A DNA stretch of 64,000 nucleotides from Atrina japonica (GCA_030159075.1 BROG01000343.1:613501-677500); one strand, 5' to 3'. Shown: positions 25,110-38,390, numbered from the stretch's first letter. The notes: generated by a model not told the origin, from the sequence alone. Program-made: numbers and translations.

Positions 25110-26320
25110 TGAGCCTAAGTGTTGAACTATTGTGATACTGTGATGGTCTGGTGTTGTCGTATATTGTTAACTTTAAGACATTTTTGACTTGTTCTCAAGA
25201 ACCCGTGTGTAAAGTTTTACTAAACTTGGGAGAGTTTAAGAAAGTATTTTGATGTGAAGCGCCATTAAGTTTGCGAATAAAAAGGGGATAGGTCCCATAA
25301 ATAGCCAAAAATGCTGAAAATTCGCACATCTTTAAAAATCTTTTCATGCTCCAATGATCCAATTTATTTCACATTTGGTTTGTATGATTGTCAAGTCAAT
25401 ATCTTCAAAGTGTGCTAATGAAATAAAATTCTTTTCATAAATGAGCCATGAGGGACCCCTTTAAATGACATAGATAAGTATTACACTAATGGCTTATTAA
25501 CTCAAAACTGATTGACTTTTTGTATAAAAAGATAAAAGGAAAAGTTGTAAGGATCATTGTGCCAAAGGTCAAGGGTACAGATACTTGTGTAAATGGAAAG
25601 TCATGAGTTTTTTTTTTTTGTAAACTTTTAAACATTTTGAGTTATTTTAGACCAATGGACCAGTTTTGTGGTAAGAACTATCCACATGTGATGCCACATT
25701 GTGCTTGCAAATAAAATAAACTAGAATTTGAGAGCGACAAACTTGATGCATTTTTAAAAGTATTCTTCTCGTCACACTCATGAACCAATGGTCAGCTTAT
25801 ATTCACAGTAATCATAAATTTTGCTAAGGCGGCCTCTTTCATCGTGTATTGTCCGTTTATATATTTTCCACATGTACACTTTCTTATCAATGGCAAACGT
25901 TTTAGGAACTATCTTTATGTGAAGCTGCATCAAGATTGCAAATGAAAAGTGGCTACTACGCATATAGATTCAAAAGAGACTAAACAATCGGTACATCTTT
26001 GAAAAATATTCTCATGACCCAATGATCAGGCTTCCTTTAATGAATGGGTCACTGGTGGCTGCTTCAGCTGACAGAGTATTATTAACTTAAACTAGTTGAC
26101 CTTTTGATTCATGATCCCATCCGAAGATTCTGGAGGTCCGTGCTCAGTGTTCTTCCGATGTTTATTCTTTTTCTTAGACAACCTGCCGGTTAATAGTTTG
26201 ATAAATGTGGTTTTTAACGATAAACAAAAATATATGAGAAATTTTTCAAAGATCACTGTGACGAAAATCAATATCCTGAAGTCAGTTTTTAAAGTGATAT
26301 AAGCTGTCACAATGATTATT
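25110..26320 (+). repeat. dispersed intronic-type repeat, diverged copies
   Basis: Opens with a TCGCCTGAGCCTAAG-like block and carries TTTTTGACTTGTTCTCAAGA, AAAAGGGGATAGG and CAAAACTGATTGACTTTTTG, as in the 4 kb copies. A second copy follows from about 25660. Confidence 0.55.
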
Positions 26321-26399
26321 TTTGTCCCCTAACATATAGCCGAAAATATGATAAAGTGTGTTTTCAAATACATTGTCAAGCACGTGAAACGTTGTAAAA

Positions 26400-28020
26400 G
26401 ATCTCTTTGAAGTTATTTGTTTTAAATCACGTGTCCGTATTACGCTCATTTGTTATACCTACAACGGATACCGATTTCGAGCTACCACATTTATATTGGA
26501 TACCTAAACTTCATAAAACCCCATATAAGCAAAGATACATAGCAGGATCCAGCAAATGTTCTACCAAACCTTTATCTTTACTCCTTACCAAGATATTGAC
26601 AGCCGTTAAGGAGAAACTTCAACAATACTGTACAGTTGCTTATTCCAGAAGCGGATACTTAAAATGTGGATGTGGATACTTAAAAATTCTAAACAGCTTT
26701 TAGAAAATTTGAAGGCACACAATTTTTCTCGAATTCACAGTCTCAAAACTTATGACTTCTCTACTCTTTACACAACTGTTCCACATAAAAAATTAAAAGA
26801 AAGACTTTTCAGCATCATAGACAACTGTTTTTTCACTAAAGGTGGTACCCGAAAATTTAAATATCTAGTTATTGGCTATCAGGATACTTATTTCGTCAAA
26901 CACCACTCTGATTCTACACATAAATACACTGAAGTTGATATAAAAAAAACATGCTGGAGTTTCTAATAGACAATATATTTGTAATGTTCGGAGACGTGGT
27001 CTTTCAACAAACTGTCGGCATTCTTATGGGAACCAATTGTGCTCCTTTATTGGCCGACTTGTTCCTTTATTCATACGAAGCAGACTTCATTCAGAAACTG
27101 CTGAATCAAAAGAAGAAAAAGTTAGTGGTGTCCTTTAATTTGACATTTAGATATATCGACGACGTTTTGTCAATTAATAATGACAATTTTCATACATATG
27201 TCAATGTAATATATCGCAGCGAACTAGAAATTAAAGATACAACAGAATCAATCACACACGCTTCATACTTAGACATTTTACTGAATATAAACACAGACGG
27301 GAAATTAGCAACTAAGCTATACGACAAACGCGACGATTTCGGCTTTTCCATCGTAAATTTTCTATATTTAAGTTGTAATTTCCCTCAGTCACCCGCATAT
27401 GGAGGTTATATTTCACATATGATCCGATATGCCAGGGCGTGTACAACATATGAAGATTTCATATAGAGGTAAACTACTCACTGACAAATTATTGACACAG
27501 GGATATCGAAAACCGCGTTTAATGTCAACGTTCCGCAAATTTTACGGTCGGTATAATAGGCTTGCTTGCGACTACTCTGTTTCACTAAGTGAAATGTTGA
27601 ATTGCCTTTTCGTTGGCGGTTGTTGAGACGTCTGTACTGATTGTGACGAGGATACACTCCTCACGTGTTTCATTGTACTTGACTATGGACTCACGGCGGG
27701 TGTGACCGGTCGACAGGGGATGCCTACTCCACCATGGCACCTGATCCCACCTCTTGGTTTCCAGATGTCCATGTTTGTCCATTTTTACCGGATTTGTATC
27801 TATGTCCTGAACATTCTTTTGATTTATACTTTGGTATCTGAAATTTTTTACATTTTATTAGAATTTAAGTTTTCCCGTACCTTAATAAATCCAGCTGTAT
27901 TTCCGTATGCAATGACCTTTGAGATAAATCCTTTCGCCATATCAAAGTACTTCGTAATTCAGTAGGGGATCTCAGTCCTTTACGTGCTCGGACTATGTTT
28001 AAGTCTGTCGATTTTATGTG
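26400..28020 (+). pseudogene. Penelope-type reverse transcriptase remnant, copy 2
   Basis: A broken reverse transcriptase spread over three plus frames. Frame pieces at 26407-26703 carry LPHLYWIPKLHKTPYKQRY. Those at 26664-26966 carry KTYDFSTLYTTVPHKKLK. Those at 26951-27466 carry GILMGTNCAPLLADLFLYSY and FRYIDDVL, the catalytic YIDD box. Downstream, YDKRDDFGFSIVNF and LTQGYRKPRLMSTFRKFYGR continue the protein to 27626. The WIPKLHK, DFSTLYT, MGTNCAPLLADLF and YIDD blocks are those I associate with Penelope-like elements. No GIY-YIG endonuclease is visible, so this may be an endonuclease-lacking or truncated copy. The 3' non-coding part (to about 28020) is shared with 18.2 kb and, reversed, with 59.5 kb. 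Confidence 0.72.
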
Positions 28021-28229
28021 TTTTATATTTTCTTTTTAAACTACAGGACGTGATGTTTATTGGAAAGTGCATGTATTATGTAAAATATATGCTTTTAACG
28101 CTATTTTATATACTGGAAAAAAAATCGGATTAACATATGAATAAATATATCAGGTCACAAAAAGAGTTTTTTTCTAATTTTTAATGTTACCCTGAATGCT
28201 GATCTTGACAAAATTAAAACAATATAACT

Positions 28230-28600
28230 GTGAAAAGTATGCGTACCTCATGTTTTATAATCGTACCACCATGTCGGATGGAGTTGGACAGTTTATGATC
28301 ATATGTGTCAAGAATGACAGAGCCAAGAATGTGAAGGGACGAGTTAAAATGGGTCAAGGTCAAATGCCGATATACCCGGCACGTGGACAATTTCAGAAAC
28401 GAATGTTTTGAAACGACGACAAAGTCCAACTTTGACTGATTTAGGTATGAAATGATGTTGTACGAAAATAAACCCAAAGGGTAATAAGAATAGAATATAT
28501 ATTAACTGCAAATAGTCTGTGTTTATTTGACACTCGGTAATCTTCGTAAAAATTTACCGAAAGTTTGCAATGCTCAAAGTAATGGCGGACAAACAATAAC
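28230..28600 (+). repeat. dispersed repeat, copy A
   Basis: This segment matches, in reverse, the stretch 55385-55720 (shared words include GTAATAAGAATA, AATATATATTAACTG and ACCGAAAGTT). Neither copy has a long open frame. The shared ends cannot be placed exactly by eye. Confidence 0.65.
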
Positions 28601-28739
28601 TGATATTACGGGTTACGTTTGGCAAGATTGTTGCAATTATACACATGCATTGGTTATTGTAACCACCAGATGGCTTCTTTGGAATATATACGAGATAAAA
28701 TATAACATAAAATGGGCATGTAAACATTTTCACCTATGA

Positions 28740-31310
28740 CAGCTCATATCGCTTAAAAACTTGAATATCTTGAGGTCAGTTTTTAAAAACTTGAATATAA
28801 ATAACTTGGTTTGTAGGAATTCGTGCACATAACGAATAAATGAATAATACCTAACTGCACCTCTATATTTTCTTAGTTGAAAAGCGATTTTATAACGAAT
28901 TTTTGCCTATAACAAAGCCATTTCTCTGTCCCTTGATGCCCAAATCAACGTATATTTCAGTATTATCATTAAAATAAAAATCAGATCTTGACATTTTTGC
29001 CCAGCATAAGAAGATTTACTCTCTGATTAAATAAGTTGTATGAATAAAAAGTAACAAAAACGCTACCGTTTTCCTTTTACTTCTTCGAAAAGTTCCTACT
29101 GAGCTTGAATATAGAGTGATTTTTTCTTAACGAATTGCATCGTAACTTTTTGCAATAAAACTATGTAACAAACTGTCCTTATAACGAATTGAAAAATAAT
29201 GTCCCTGGAAATTCGTTATAAGCGAGTTTTAGTGTACCGGTATTTAATTAAGGTAATCGTTAAGGTCCATAGGGTGTCTTGTTCTTCTGATTCAGTATCG
29301 TTTTGATGCACCAATGACATTCTCCGTAGCCATGATTAAGATTAAAACCTTTTTAATAAACTTCAAAAGCGGCTGTACTTTACTTTTGAAGACAATTATG
29401 ATGATGTTTGTCTCTGACGTTGGGTGCGTTAGCATGTGTTGAATCTAACAATGCATATATTTCTTTATTTGAATTGCTTAATTTAAAGTTTTGGCATCAA
29501 CTGTATAGTTAAACTCAAACGCAGTACAATTTTATAGGTTCACGAAAACAAGTTGGTTACCACTTTGTAGTACATCAACTTGGTTATGTCAGCGTAGAAC
29601 ACTTTCCAATTACAAAGTCAAAGCACAATGTCAGTAGGATGTTAATTACTGGTCTGAAATATCAGAAATTACAAATATTTGTAAACTTCATCAACAAAAG
29701 TTCAATATCAAGACTAACATTTTCAAATCAAACTTTAATGTTTAAATATTTAAGATGAAATTTCAGAAAATTAATTCACTAAGAATATAGTTCCATTAGA
29801 CATATTCAAATAAATTCTACATAAACTTGGTCTACTTACCGCCCTTTATTAGTTTTGTGATATTTTTAACTTGAAACTATTACTTTTCAAACAGTATTAA
29901 CTTTGTACACTTATGATAAAATTTATATAATTTATAAGCGATTGACACTCATGTTATTTTTTAATTTCTTGTATAAGATTGATATGCAAATAAGTTTGCA
30001 GTCGACATGGTCGAGGTATCAATTTTGTTTTGCGTTGCAGTGAGTTAACTGTCTACATGCCTGACGTATGAATCTCCGGTCGTTTTCACATCCACAAAGT
30101 TTTTTAGAATAAGTTTTTAAATGTTTTTAAATATGTCAAAGAAAGTGAAGTAAAATTAGTCGAGCGTTATGTTTTCATTCATTCTGTCTTGTTTTGTAAA
30201 CGTAAACAAAAGCTTAAATGCCACAAAACCTAGATTTTTTAAGTTCTGATTAGTTAAAATATGTAGTACATTGATACTGATAAACATATTGAAAAACCCC
30301 GTCGTTTGAAGCGGTCCACGGATAATTGCACGATTCCAAAAAGAGATATTAAGTAAAATTCACTTATGAAACTTTTGATATCACAAATATGGATGAATTT
30401 TATACTTCAATTGACAAACATGTATAACAGGAAGTTATATTATTGATGCAGTGATAGTTATCCGACATGCGTAAGGAAAACCATGAAGTATCACAACACC
30501 ATTAATATATTATCCTATAATAAAAAGTTCATTTAAAACAAATAAGAAGTCAATGTAAAGCTTCAAAAACTTACATATATGTTATATAAGTATATAGCTA
30601 TAAAATAATTAAAACCTATACTGGATGGAAAGTATATTGTTCAAGAGAGCTTTGAAACAAATTTCTGATTGAATCTTATTGAACATGATAATGCACGGGT
30701 AACTAGTAAGTACAATGCATAAAATGATATATAAAGATAATGTTCATTGAAAGTGTATCTCCAACGTGTGAGGTTAGGAATTCTGTCGTGTTGTGTGCTG
30801 CTGATAGTGATTATATGGGTGTAATGAATATGGTCTTTATATAGCCATGCCAAGCGTGGTAATTATTAGATATTATCTGATTCAAGATATTTACATGGAA
30901 ACTTTCCATTATTTGATAAAGACGAGATCGTTCACAGTAAATATATAAATGCTATTCCACTCATCCAAACTAGAACTGTTAATCCATTAGCATGAATTTA
31001 TAGATCAAACACACAGGACATAATTATGTTCTTTTTTTCTGGTCAGAGAACTCATAATAACCTTTATAATCAAACAGTTTTGCCATATTTTGATAGACAT
31101 CACGATATTTACAGATCACTCTTAAATAAGGCAATTGAACTAAATAAAACAAAAACAGTTTCTGTTTGGCGATTCTGGACCCAGTTGTACTACACATTGT
31201 TAGTATGCTTCTATATCTTTTCCCTAAACACTTTCCATAAACTTAACAGAGTAATATCATTTTTTTCAACTTCAGTCAGACAATTACAGTATTAATGAAT
31301 GCTGATTCAT
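28740..31310. other. intergenic, nothing recognised
   Basis: 2.5 kb of AT-rich sequence between the repeats and the 3' end of the minus-strand receptor gene. No exon, transposon end or RNA gene is apparent. Its right part presumably contains the 3' untranslated region of the receptor-like gene. Confidence 0.4.
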
Positions 31311-31317
31311 TAACAAT

Positions 31318-32861
31318 TCACCATTCATGAGAACTAGATTTAGTAATTGGTGTCATTTCGTCTTCAAATTCTGCCTCTTTTCTCCTTTTCCGTCGAATCC
31401 AAAACAAAATTCCCACCAAAACAATTATCAAACCTATTGCAACTCCGACGCCAAGTCCAATAATCAGAGGTTGAACTAAAACATTGGTATCGGTCTTTTG
31501 ATGTCCAATACGTATAATATTTGGTAGCTCAGTAGTACTTATATTATCAATGTTACTATCTGACTTAGTTATATTGTTATTTTGCCTTTTACCATCTGGA
31601 ATTTCATTTACACCATTTTCTGTTTTTGTACTGCTAATGGTAGTTGATTTTGTTTTAGCCGTGGTCATGATTGAAGAATGCTGTGAAGCACTCGTCAGCA
31701 AAGTAGAACTTGTACTTGAATGTTGAAAGCTCGATCTAAATGTTGATCGTGTTGTATATACTGATGTCGGTATAGAAGTTTGTTTTCTTTTTGTTGTTGA
31801 TAAATTCGATAACGAGGATACTTCCGTTGCTTTTGATGATGTTTGTGATATATATGTCGTGACAGGGATATCAGAAGGATTAGTCCATTTTGTTGTCAGA
31901 ATGGGTTTTGTTGTTCGTTTGGGGTTTGTTGATGTTGGTGGTTTTGTTATATGCAATGTTGTTGACGTTACTGTTGTTGAAGACATCGCCGAAGTTCTTG
32001 ACGTTGTTTGTTCTGTAGTTGCATTTGTTGTTTGCAATGTAGTAGATACCTGTGGTGAAGATGTTTTGGGGTGAAGCATAGCTGTCGTGAATTGTGATAG
32101 CGTATCTTTTGTTGATATGTTTTGTTTGGATAAAATAGTTGTATTCAATGTTAATATTGTTTTTGAAAACAGTGTCGTCAGTGGAGCGCTTGAAGTATCA
32201 TTAGTTGTTGATGATGTTGTCAGTGGTTTAGAACCATTTGTTGTTAATGAAGTTGGCAATGGTTTGGAACCATTTGTTGTTGATAAAGTTGTCAATGGAT
32301 TGAAACCATTTGTTGTTGATACAGTTGTCAATGATTTGGAACCATCTGTTGATGATAGAGTTGTCAATGGTTTGAAACCATTTGTTGTTAATATAGTTGT
32401 CATATATTTGGATTCTTTTGTTATGTCCTTCGTCAATTCGTCAGCTGTTGTCGCAGTCGATTCTTTTGTAAGACCAGGAGGTGATGAAAATTCTGTAGTC
32501 TCAGCTGTTGATAATTCAAGAAATATTTGCGAAGATGTTTGATCAGTATCTACTGACGATGCCGTTTCCGGTTCCAGAACACTGATAGTATTGCCGTCAT
32601 TACTGAAATCATTCCACTTTACAGTTGACCTTAAAATTGAATGGTCCTCGCTCTTTGTTAGTATTTCCGTTGACATAACAGACGGTGTGGTTAAACGTTG
32701 TTTTGACTGAACGGTTGATGGTTCAATTACTGATGACGTTTCATCCGGGTTACTTTGATCTGCTGTAGACAGTCCATTTACAGTGACTGTGGTTGATATA
32801 ATAAATGGCGTCGAAACCTTGGCGGTAGTGCTCTCTACTGCTGTTGTTTGAATTTCATTAT
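31318..32861 (-). CDS. CCP-MAM membrane protein, last exon: mucin-like stalk, TM helix, tail
   Basis: A long terminal exon of 513 codons. It starts after a TTCTAATTTTTCAG acceptor (AG at 32862-32863) with two bases that complete a codon split by the previous exon. The first part is extremely rich in Thr and Ser, with tandem units such as TTLSTTNGSKPL at about 32215-32400: a mucin-like, probably O-glycosylated stalk. Near the C-terminus comes one membrane helix (PLIIGLGVGVAIGLIIVLVG), then RRKRRK as a stop-transfer signal and a 25-residue cytoplasmic tail ending SSSHEW. TGA is at 31318-31320. Orientation and domain order indicate a type I surface protein with sushi and MAM ectodomains. I do not recognise a named orthologue. 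Confidence 0.85.
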
Positions 32862-32939
32862 CTGAAAAATTAGAAAGATTGACAATTAAACAAGACGTCT
32901 TTCTACATTGTAAACTAAATGAAAACTGAAAAATAATAT

Positions 32940-33010
32940 CACACACACACACACACACACACATGAAAATACACACCCATGGTATTGTAATTTAAAAGCA
33001 TAAGATATCG

Positions 33011-33099
<89 letters not shown>

Positions 33100-33100
33100 A
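32940..33100. repeat. (CA)n and (AT)n microsatellites
   Basis: A short (CA)n run at 32940-32962 and an (AT)n run at 33013-33098, in the intron just upstream of the stalk exon. Open frames across them are repeat artefacts. Confidence 0.95.
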
Positions 33101-34360
33101 GTGGATCCATGTCCGTGATATCTGTATATACAGTGAAACTTCGTCAGTGATATCAGTATATACAGTGGAACCACGTCAATGATATCTTTATATACAATGG
33201 AAAGTCGTCAGTGATATCAGTATGTACAGTGGAACCTCGTCATTGATATCTATATATTGTGGAACCACATTAGTGATATCAGTATACAGTGGTACCACAT
33301 CAGTGCTATCTGTATATACAGTGGAACCACGTCAATGATATCTTTATATACAGTGGAACTTCGACAGTTATATTTGTATATACAGTGGAACCTTGTCAGT
33401 GATATCTGTATATGCAGTGGAACCTTGTCAGTGATATCTGTATATGCAGTGGAACCTCGTCATTGACATTTATATACAGTGGAACTACGACAGTTATATT
33501 TGTATATACAGTGGAACCTTGTCAGTGATATCTGTATATGCAGTGGAACCTCGTCAGATATATCTGTTATACAGTGGAACCTCGTCATTGACATTTATAT
33601 ACAGTGGAACTACGACAGTTATATTTGTATATACAGTGGAACCTTGTCAGTGATATCTGTATATACAGTGGAACCTCGTCAGTTATATCTGTTATACAGT
33701 GGAACCTCGTCAGTGAAATTTATATACGGTGGAACTACGACAGTTATATTTGTATATACAGTGGAACCTTGTCAGTGATATCTGTATATGCAGTGGAACC
33801 TCGTCAGTTATATCTGTTAAACAGTGGAACCTCGTCAGTGACATTTATATACAGTGGAACTACGACAGTTATATTTGTATATACAGTGGAACCTTGTCAG
33901 TGATATCTGTATATGCAGTGGAACCTCGTCAGTTATATCTGTTATACAGTGGATCCTTGTCAGTGACATTTATATACAGTGGAACTACGACAGTTATATT
34001 TGTATACACAGTGGAACCTTGTCAGTGATATCTGTATATGCAGTGGAACCTCGTCAGTTATATCTGTTATACAGTGGAACCTTGTCAGTGATATTTATAT
34101 ACAGTGGAACTACGACAGTTATATTTGTATATACAGTGGAACCTTGTCAGTGATATCTGTATATGCAGTGGAACCTCGTCAGTTATATCTGTTATACAGT
34201 GGAACCTCGTCATTGACATTTATATACAGTGGAACTACGACAGTTATATTTGTACATACAGTGGAACCTTGTTAGTGATATCTGCATATGCAGTAGAACC
34301 TCGTCAGGTATATATATATATATATATTTATATACTGGAACTCAGTGAATATCAGTGAAC
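33100..34360. repeat. minisatellite with 125 bp higher-order unit
   Basis: Tandem monomers of 30-32 bp sharing CAGTGGAACCTCGTCAGTGA then TATCTGTATATA. From about 33475 to 34290 four monomer types (32+32+31+30 bp) cycle in fixed order, giving a 125 bp higher-order repeat with about six near-identical copies. Because 125 is not a multiple of three, the 98-99 residue open frames that begin every 125 bp are overlapping shadows, not genes. Confidence 0.93.
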
Positions 34361-34619
34361 TCGTCAGGCCTCAATGTTATAGTAAATATATGAATGATAC
34401 TTAAATTGAATGTACAAAATAAATTACACTTTTTCAGAAATTCAAATGCATAGTCGCAGTCAAGTAATGTATTTCAATCAAAACCTGGTTTGTTTACATT
34501 TCACAAGCTGTACACTAGATCTTGTTCAAAACATCAGGTAGCCTTAATCTAGGGCCTGACGAAACTTAACTGGAAAATGTAATAAATAGAATATTTGACA
34601 ATTGTTTTATATCCTCTCT

Positions 34620-35250
34620 ATATAGTGGAACCTCGTCAGTGATATTTATATATTTAGTGGAACCTCGTCAGTGATATATATATATTAAAGGGAACCTCGT
34701 CAGTGATATTTGTATACAGTGGACCCACGTCAGTGATAACTGTATATACAGGGGAACCGCGTCGGTGATATTTGTATATACAGTGGCACCACGTCAGTAA
34801 TATCTGTACATACAGTGGAATCACGTCAGTTATATATGTATAGAATGACACCACGTCAGTGATATCTGTATACAGTGGCCCTATGTCGGTGATATTTATA
34901 TATACAATGGAACCACGTCAGTAATATCTGTACATACAGTGCAATCACGTCAGTTATATATGTATAGAATGGCACCACGTCAGTGATATCTGTATACAGT
35001 GAAACTCCATCATTGATATCTGTATATGCAATGGAACCTCGTCAGTGATATTTGTATACAGTGAACCCATGTCAGTGATATCTGTATATACAGTGGAACC
35101 ACGTCAGTACTATCTGTATATACAGTGGAATCACGTCAGTAATTTATGTATAGAGTGGAACCACGTCAGTGATATCTGTATACAGTGGAACACCGTCAAT
35201 GATATCTGTGTATGCAATGGACACTAGTCAGTGATATCTGTATAAAAATT
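34620..35250. repeat. minisatellite, diverged block
   Basis: The same GTGGAACC(A/T)CGTCAGTGATA-type monomer, without the regular 125 bp cycle. It is separated from the homogeneous block by about 260 bp of unique sequence. Confidence 0.9.
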
Positions 35251-35839
35251 AAGTCTGAATAAATTAAAATACAATGCTTAATAAATACCATATACTAGGA
35301 TATAACCCTTTCTACCTTTTTTGATAATATATATGTATGTTCTTTCTATTTGGTAAAATATCGTATATATTTCTAAGGCACCCCTCCTATCTATGATATA
35401 TACTGGCTGGATATTTTGTAACACATGTTATGCATATAATAATTTATCATATAGAATTCCATTTCTATTTATCTAAGTTTACTATTAATCCATTAATTTA
35501 ATAGTTTAATAATCCATCAGCGAAATATCTGGTGAATGTATACTTATATAGGTCTACAATTGCGGAAATATGCATGTGTCGTTAACGTTGTGATGTCATT
35601 GCTCGTGACGTAATTGAAAAAAAAAAACATCTAGAAACATTTGCATTGAAGCTGTGTATTGTGCAGACTTAATGCTGTGCAACTGCTATACATACACAAA
35701 TGAACTGAGGCATCTCGATTATAACCACCATATTATAATCAAATTTAAATGCAGACATGCTTTGATTATGTATATTGAAGGCTGAACTTAGTCACAACTA
35801 TTATTCAACTTATAATATAGCAAATATAATTACACTTAC

Positions 35840-35921
35840 CGTTGGAACAGTTATATATTCGAACGTCATCAATTGAAATATCACTCAAATAACTTGACCC
35901 TCGAGTCCCAACTATAACAAT
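35840..35921 (-). CDS. CCP-MAM membrane protein, MAM exon 4
   Basis: An 82 nt exon that codes the end of the MAM domain: IVIVGTRGSSYLSDISIDDV followed by RIYNCSN. The S-D-I-S-I-D-D-V pattern is the classic MAM C-terminal signature, and the Cys after it closes the domain. The acceptor is TTGCAG and the donor GGTAAGTG. It begins in phase 0 and ends after one base, matching the two-base start of the stalk exon. Confidence 0.85.
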
Positions 35922-36844
35922 CTGCAATGTAATTTTGTAACATTTTCTGTTTATCATATTTTAGTATAAATCCTTTCAAATTACTAAAACATGTGATTTA
36001 GTGCCGATAATTTTAGAGTCCAACCAAACACGCATAAATATTATAAGATATCAAATAATATATTTTGGTACGGTATCTACTTTCGAATGAAAAACATTTT
36101 TTTTTTCAAACTTATTATAAACATAATTCCAAAGTTATAATGCTCAAGACGATCCTTTCTGTCTATTAGACTTCATCAGTTGAGCTCCAATTTAAATATT
36201 TATGTATTTCCTGAAGAGAAAGTGGTATCATACCAGGCCAAATAATAAATCTAAAAGTATAGCCGAAATCCGTCAGAAGATCTTCAGTTCAAATGATCGA
36301 AGTACCCTGCAATTTTGCATTATAACAAGTTATCTTTAGATGCAATATAATGCCACACGCTTTGGGGGGAAATACAGTGAATTTACAAATATTGAATTTA
36401 GCCTTTTTTTAAAACCCAACCTGAATGCCGTATGGTGATTGAAGGACATATTCTTGGACAGCATATACATTTATATTATACCTCTAATATCTTTACATCT
36501 GATTAGTCAAAACCGTATCACGTGACCTAAAACATTTTTCATGTCACCCTGAAACATGTATGTCACCCTCTATGACGATTTATGTCACCCTCTCCTGCGC
36601 AGAAATGGATGTGCGTGCGGTTAGTTTTTTTTATAAGTAGGCTAGATGGTAATTTGGTGTAACGTCTAGCAGATAAAATGTCGTTTCATAACTCATAGAT
36701 TACTCGATGCAGACTGGAATGGAGAGAAACAACATCAATAGTGTTGAGTATCGAAGGCGCTATGTGACATGTGTTACAATCGTTATGAACCTACGCAGGT
36801 CAGTTTGTTAGTTAAGTTTCTTTGTCTTTCGGTATAATAAAACA

Positions 36845-36972
36845 ATTATTGTCCTTGTTTTGGGTTGACATGAATATTTGCCCACCCTCGGGGTGTTATG
36901 TCACCCTCGGGCTACATAACGCCTCTCAGGTGGACAAATATGCATGTCAACTCAAAACAAGGGCAATAACTG
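36845..36972. repeat. local inverted repeat (foldback) ~125 bp
   Basis: TTGTCCTTGTTTTGGGTTGA at the left and TCAACTCAAAACAAGGGCAA at the right are reverse complements apart from small changes. The centre contains CACCCTCGGGGTG-like words. Related ATGTCACCCTC words lie just upstream at 36540-36595. It is probably a MITE relic in the receptor intron. Confidence 0.65.
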
Positions 36973-37289
36973 TACAATGTTGAGCTAGTGACGTCAATCT
37001 ACGGGCTTGTGAAAAGAAAATCTTGGATAGCACGATAAAAAGATGAATGGTTATAATCTTCTTCATGCACGTGCAGCGAAAGAGTGTCCGAGAATAGATA
37101 CTGTACCAGTATAGTCTATTTACCTGCATTTTAGGAGCTAATTGTTTTCACTTGTTATATTTAAGTGAAATTACCTCAGATCAATGGTTCGAAATGGATG
37201 GAAAACTATGCAGTGATACAGATAACTACAATTTTTATGAAATGATTATTGTGAAATGGACTCAGATACATATTTGACGATCAATATAC

Positions 37290-37435
37290 CTGAAACATAT
37301 CTGTCTGCTCACCAAGGTCGAATTTCCCTCTTTGCCATGAGTCGCCTTGGTTTCCAGATTTACTAAATTCAGGAACCAAAATGTCATCAAAAGACTGGTT
37401 GCTTCCTCTTACGAAGACATCAAGGGATCCGACAC
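37290..37435 (-). CDS. CCP-MAM membrane protein, MAM exon 3
   Basis: A 146 nt exon coding VGSLDVFVRGSNQS, a loop, then SGNQGDSWQRGKFDLGEQTD and MFQ. The GSLDVFVR and GNQGDSWQRG blocks are central MAM signatures. The acceptor chosen is the AG at 37436-37437, because the upstream MAM exon already supplies the preceding FWYH strand; an earlier in-phase acceptor near 37514 is possible. The donor is CAG/GTATAT. The 16.9 kb intron upstream of it holds the Polinton. Confidence 0.8.
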
Positions 37436-37548
37436 CTTTCCAGTACACATGGAATAAATTATGTTTGTCGTTATTTTGAAACGTTAACAAGGAGACGGAT
37501 AATGTGATTAATACTTGAGATACGAAAATACGTAAGCCTATATCTATG

Positions 37549-38390
37549 ACACGCAATTTTAACTAAAACCCTGCTATCTCATAGATCGATACCAGGAGGT
37601 ATCTATAATGAGATATCAGGCTGTTATCTATGGGATATTAGACCGTATCTCTGAATATCACCAGGTATCCGTGGTTATGGGTCAGCTATCCCTTAGATAC
37701 ATCCTGGTACAACGGATTTGTAACCCTGAATACCTCCTGAGTTATTGCTACTTAATTCATACATAGCCGAGGTTTTAATGAAATACTTCTCTCTAACTCA
37801 GTGTACCCACAGGTATTCTGAGATACAGGGTTGTTGGTGCGCCGTTATTACCAGAACGTTGCAATTCATGTATATCCGATAGGCCAATCGAAAGAGCTGT
37901 TATATTCAGATATTCGATGATACAGAGATAAAAAAAAATCTTCCCTCAGCCAATCAAAGCAGCGGATTTCTTTAGCGCGGAAAATATGGCGTCCGGCATA
38001 ATTACAGGCAGTGTGTATTAAATGAATTTTAATATTTGATAGTAGATTACAAATCTTAGAATACCATGTAAACTATTATTAAAAAACAAAACAAAACAAT
38101 TACTCATAAGGAATCGGACGCTTTTTCATTAATTGATGGGGTCAAAAGGAAATATTTGCCAACATCATAACTACCGAGTGGCTATGGTAGTGAACAAATT
38201 AATGGTCAGGAATGAGGCATGTTCGCCGAAATCGAGCAATTATACAAATAAAACAGCTTGCTTTCGGACATTTGGCACATAATAAATCATTTAACACCGT
38301 ATTTTATTAAATCGATGCATTTCATTAGCGATATATAGTTTTTAATATCGCTGCTTTTATTATACGATTTTATTTTTGTTGCTCAAAACG
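37549..38390 (+). repeat. left arm of long inverted repeat (foldback-like element)
   Basis: This ~840 bp arm is the reverse complement, with moderate divergence, of 53335-54164. The outer end reads CACGCAATTTTAACTAAAAC. Both arms share a palindromic run of GGTATCTATGGGATA-type words and the CAGCCAATCA and CGATATATA blocks. The two arms enclose the Polinton and 1.6 kb of left flank. Confidence 0.8.

Noticed and set aside
31859..32542. Val-rich plus-strand frames of 71 and 151 codons
   Set aside because: They are the antisense of the Thr/Ser-rich stalk exon, whose repeat structure keeps the opposite strand open.
33257..34358. Series of 69-99 residue plus-strand frames starting every 125 bp
   Set aside because: They are overlapping shadows of the minisatellite; the unit length is not divisible by three and no splice or start context supports them.
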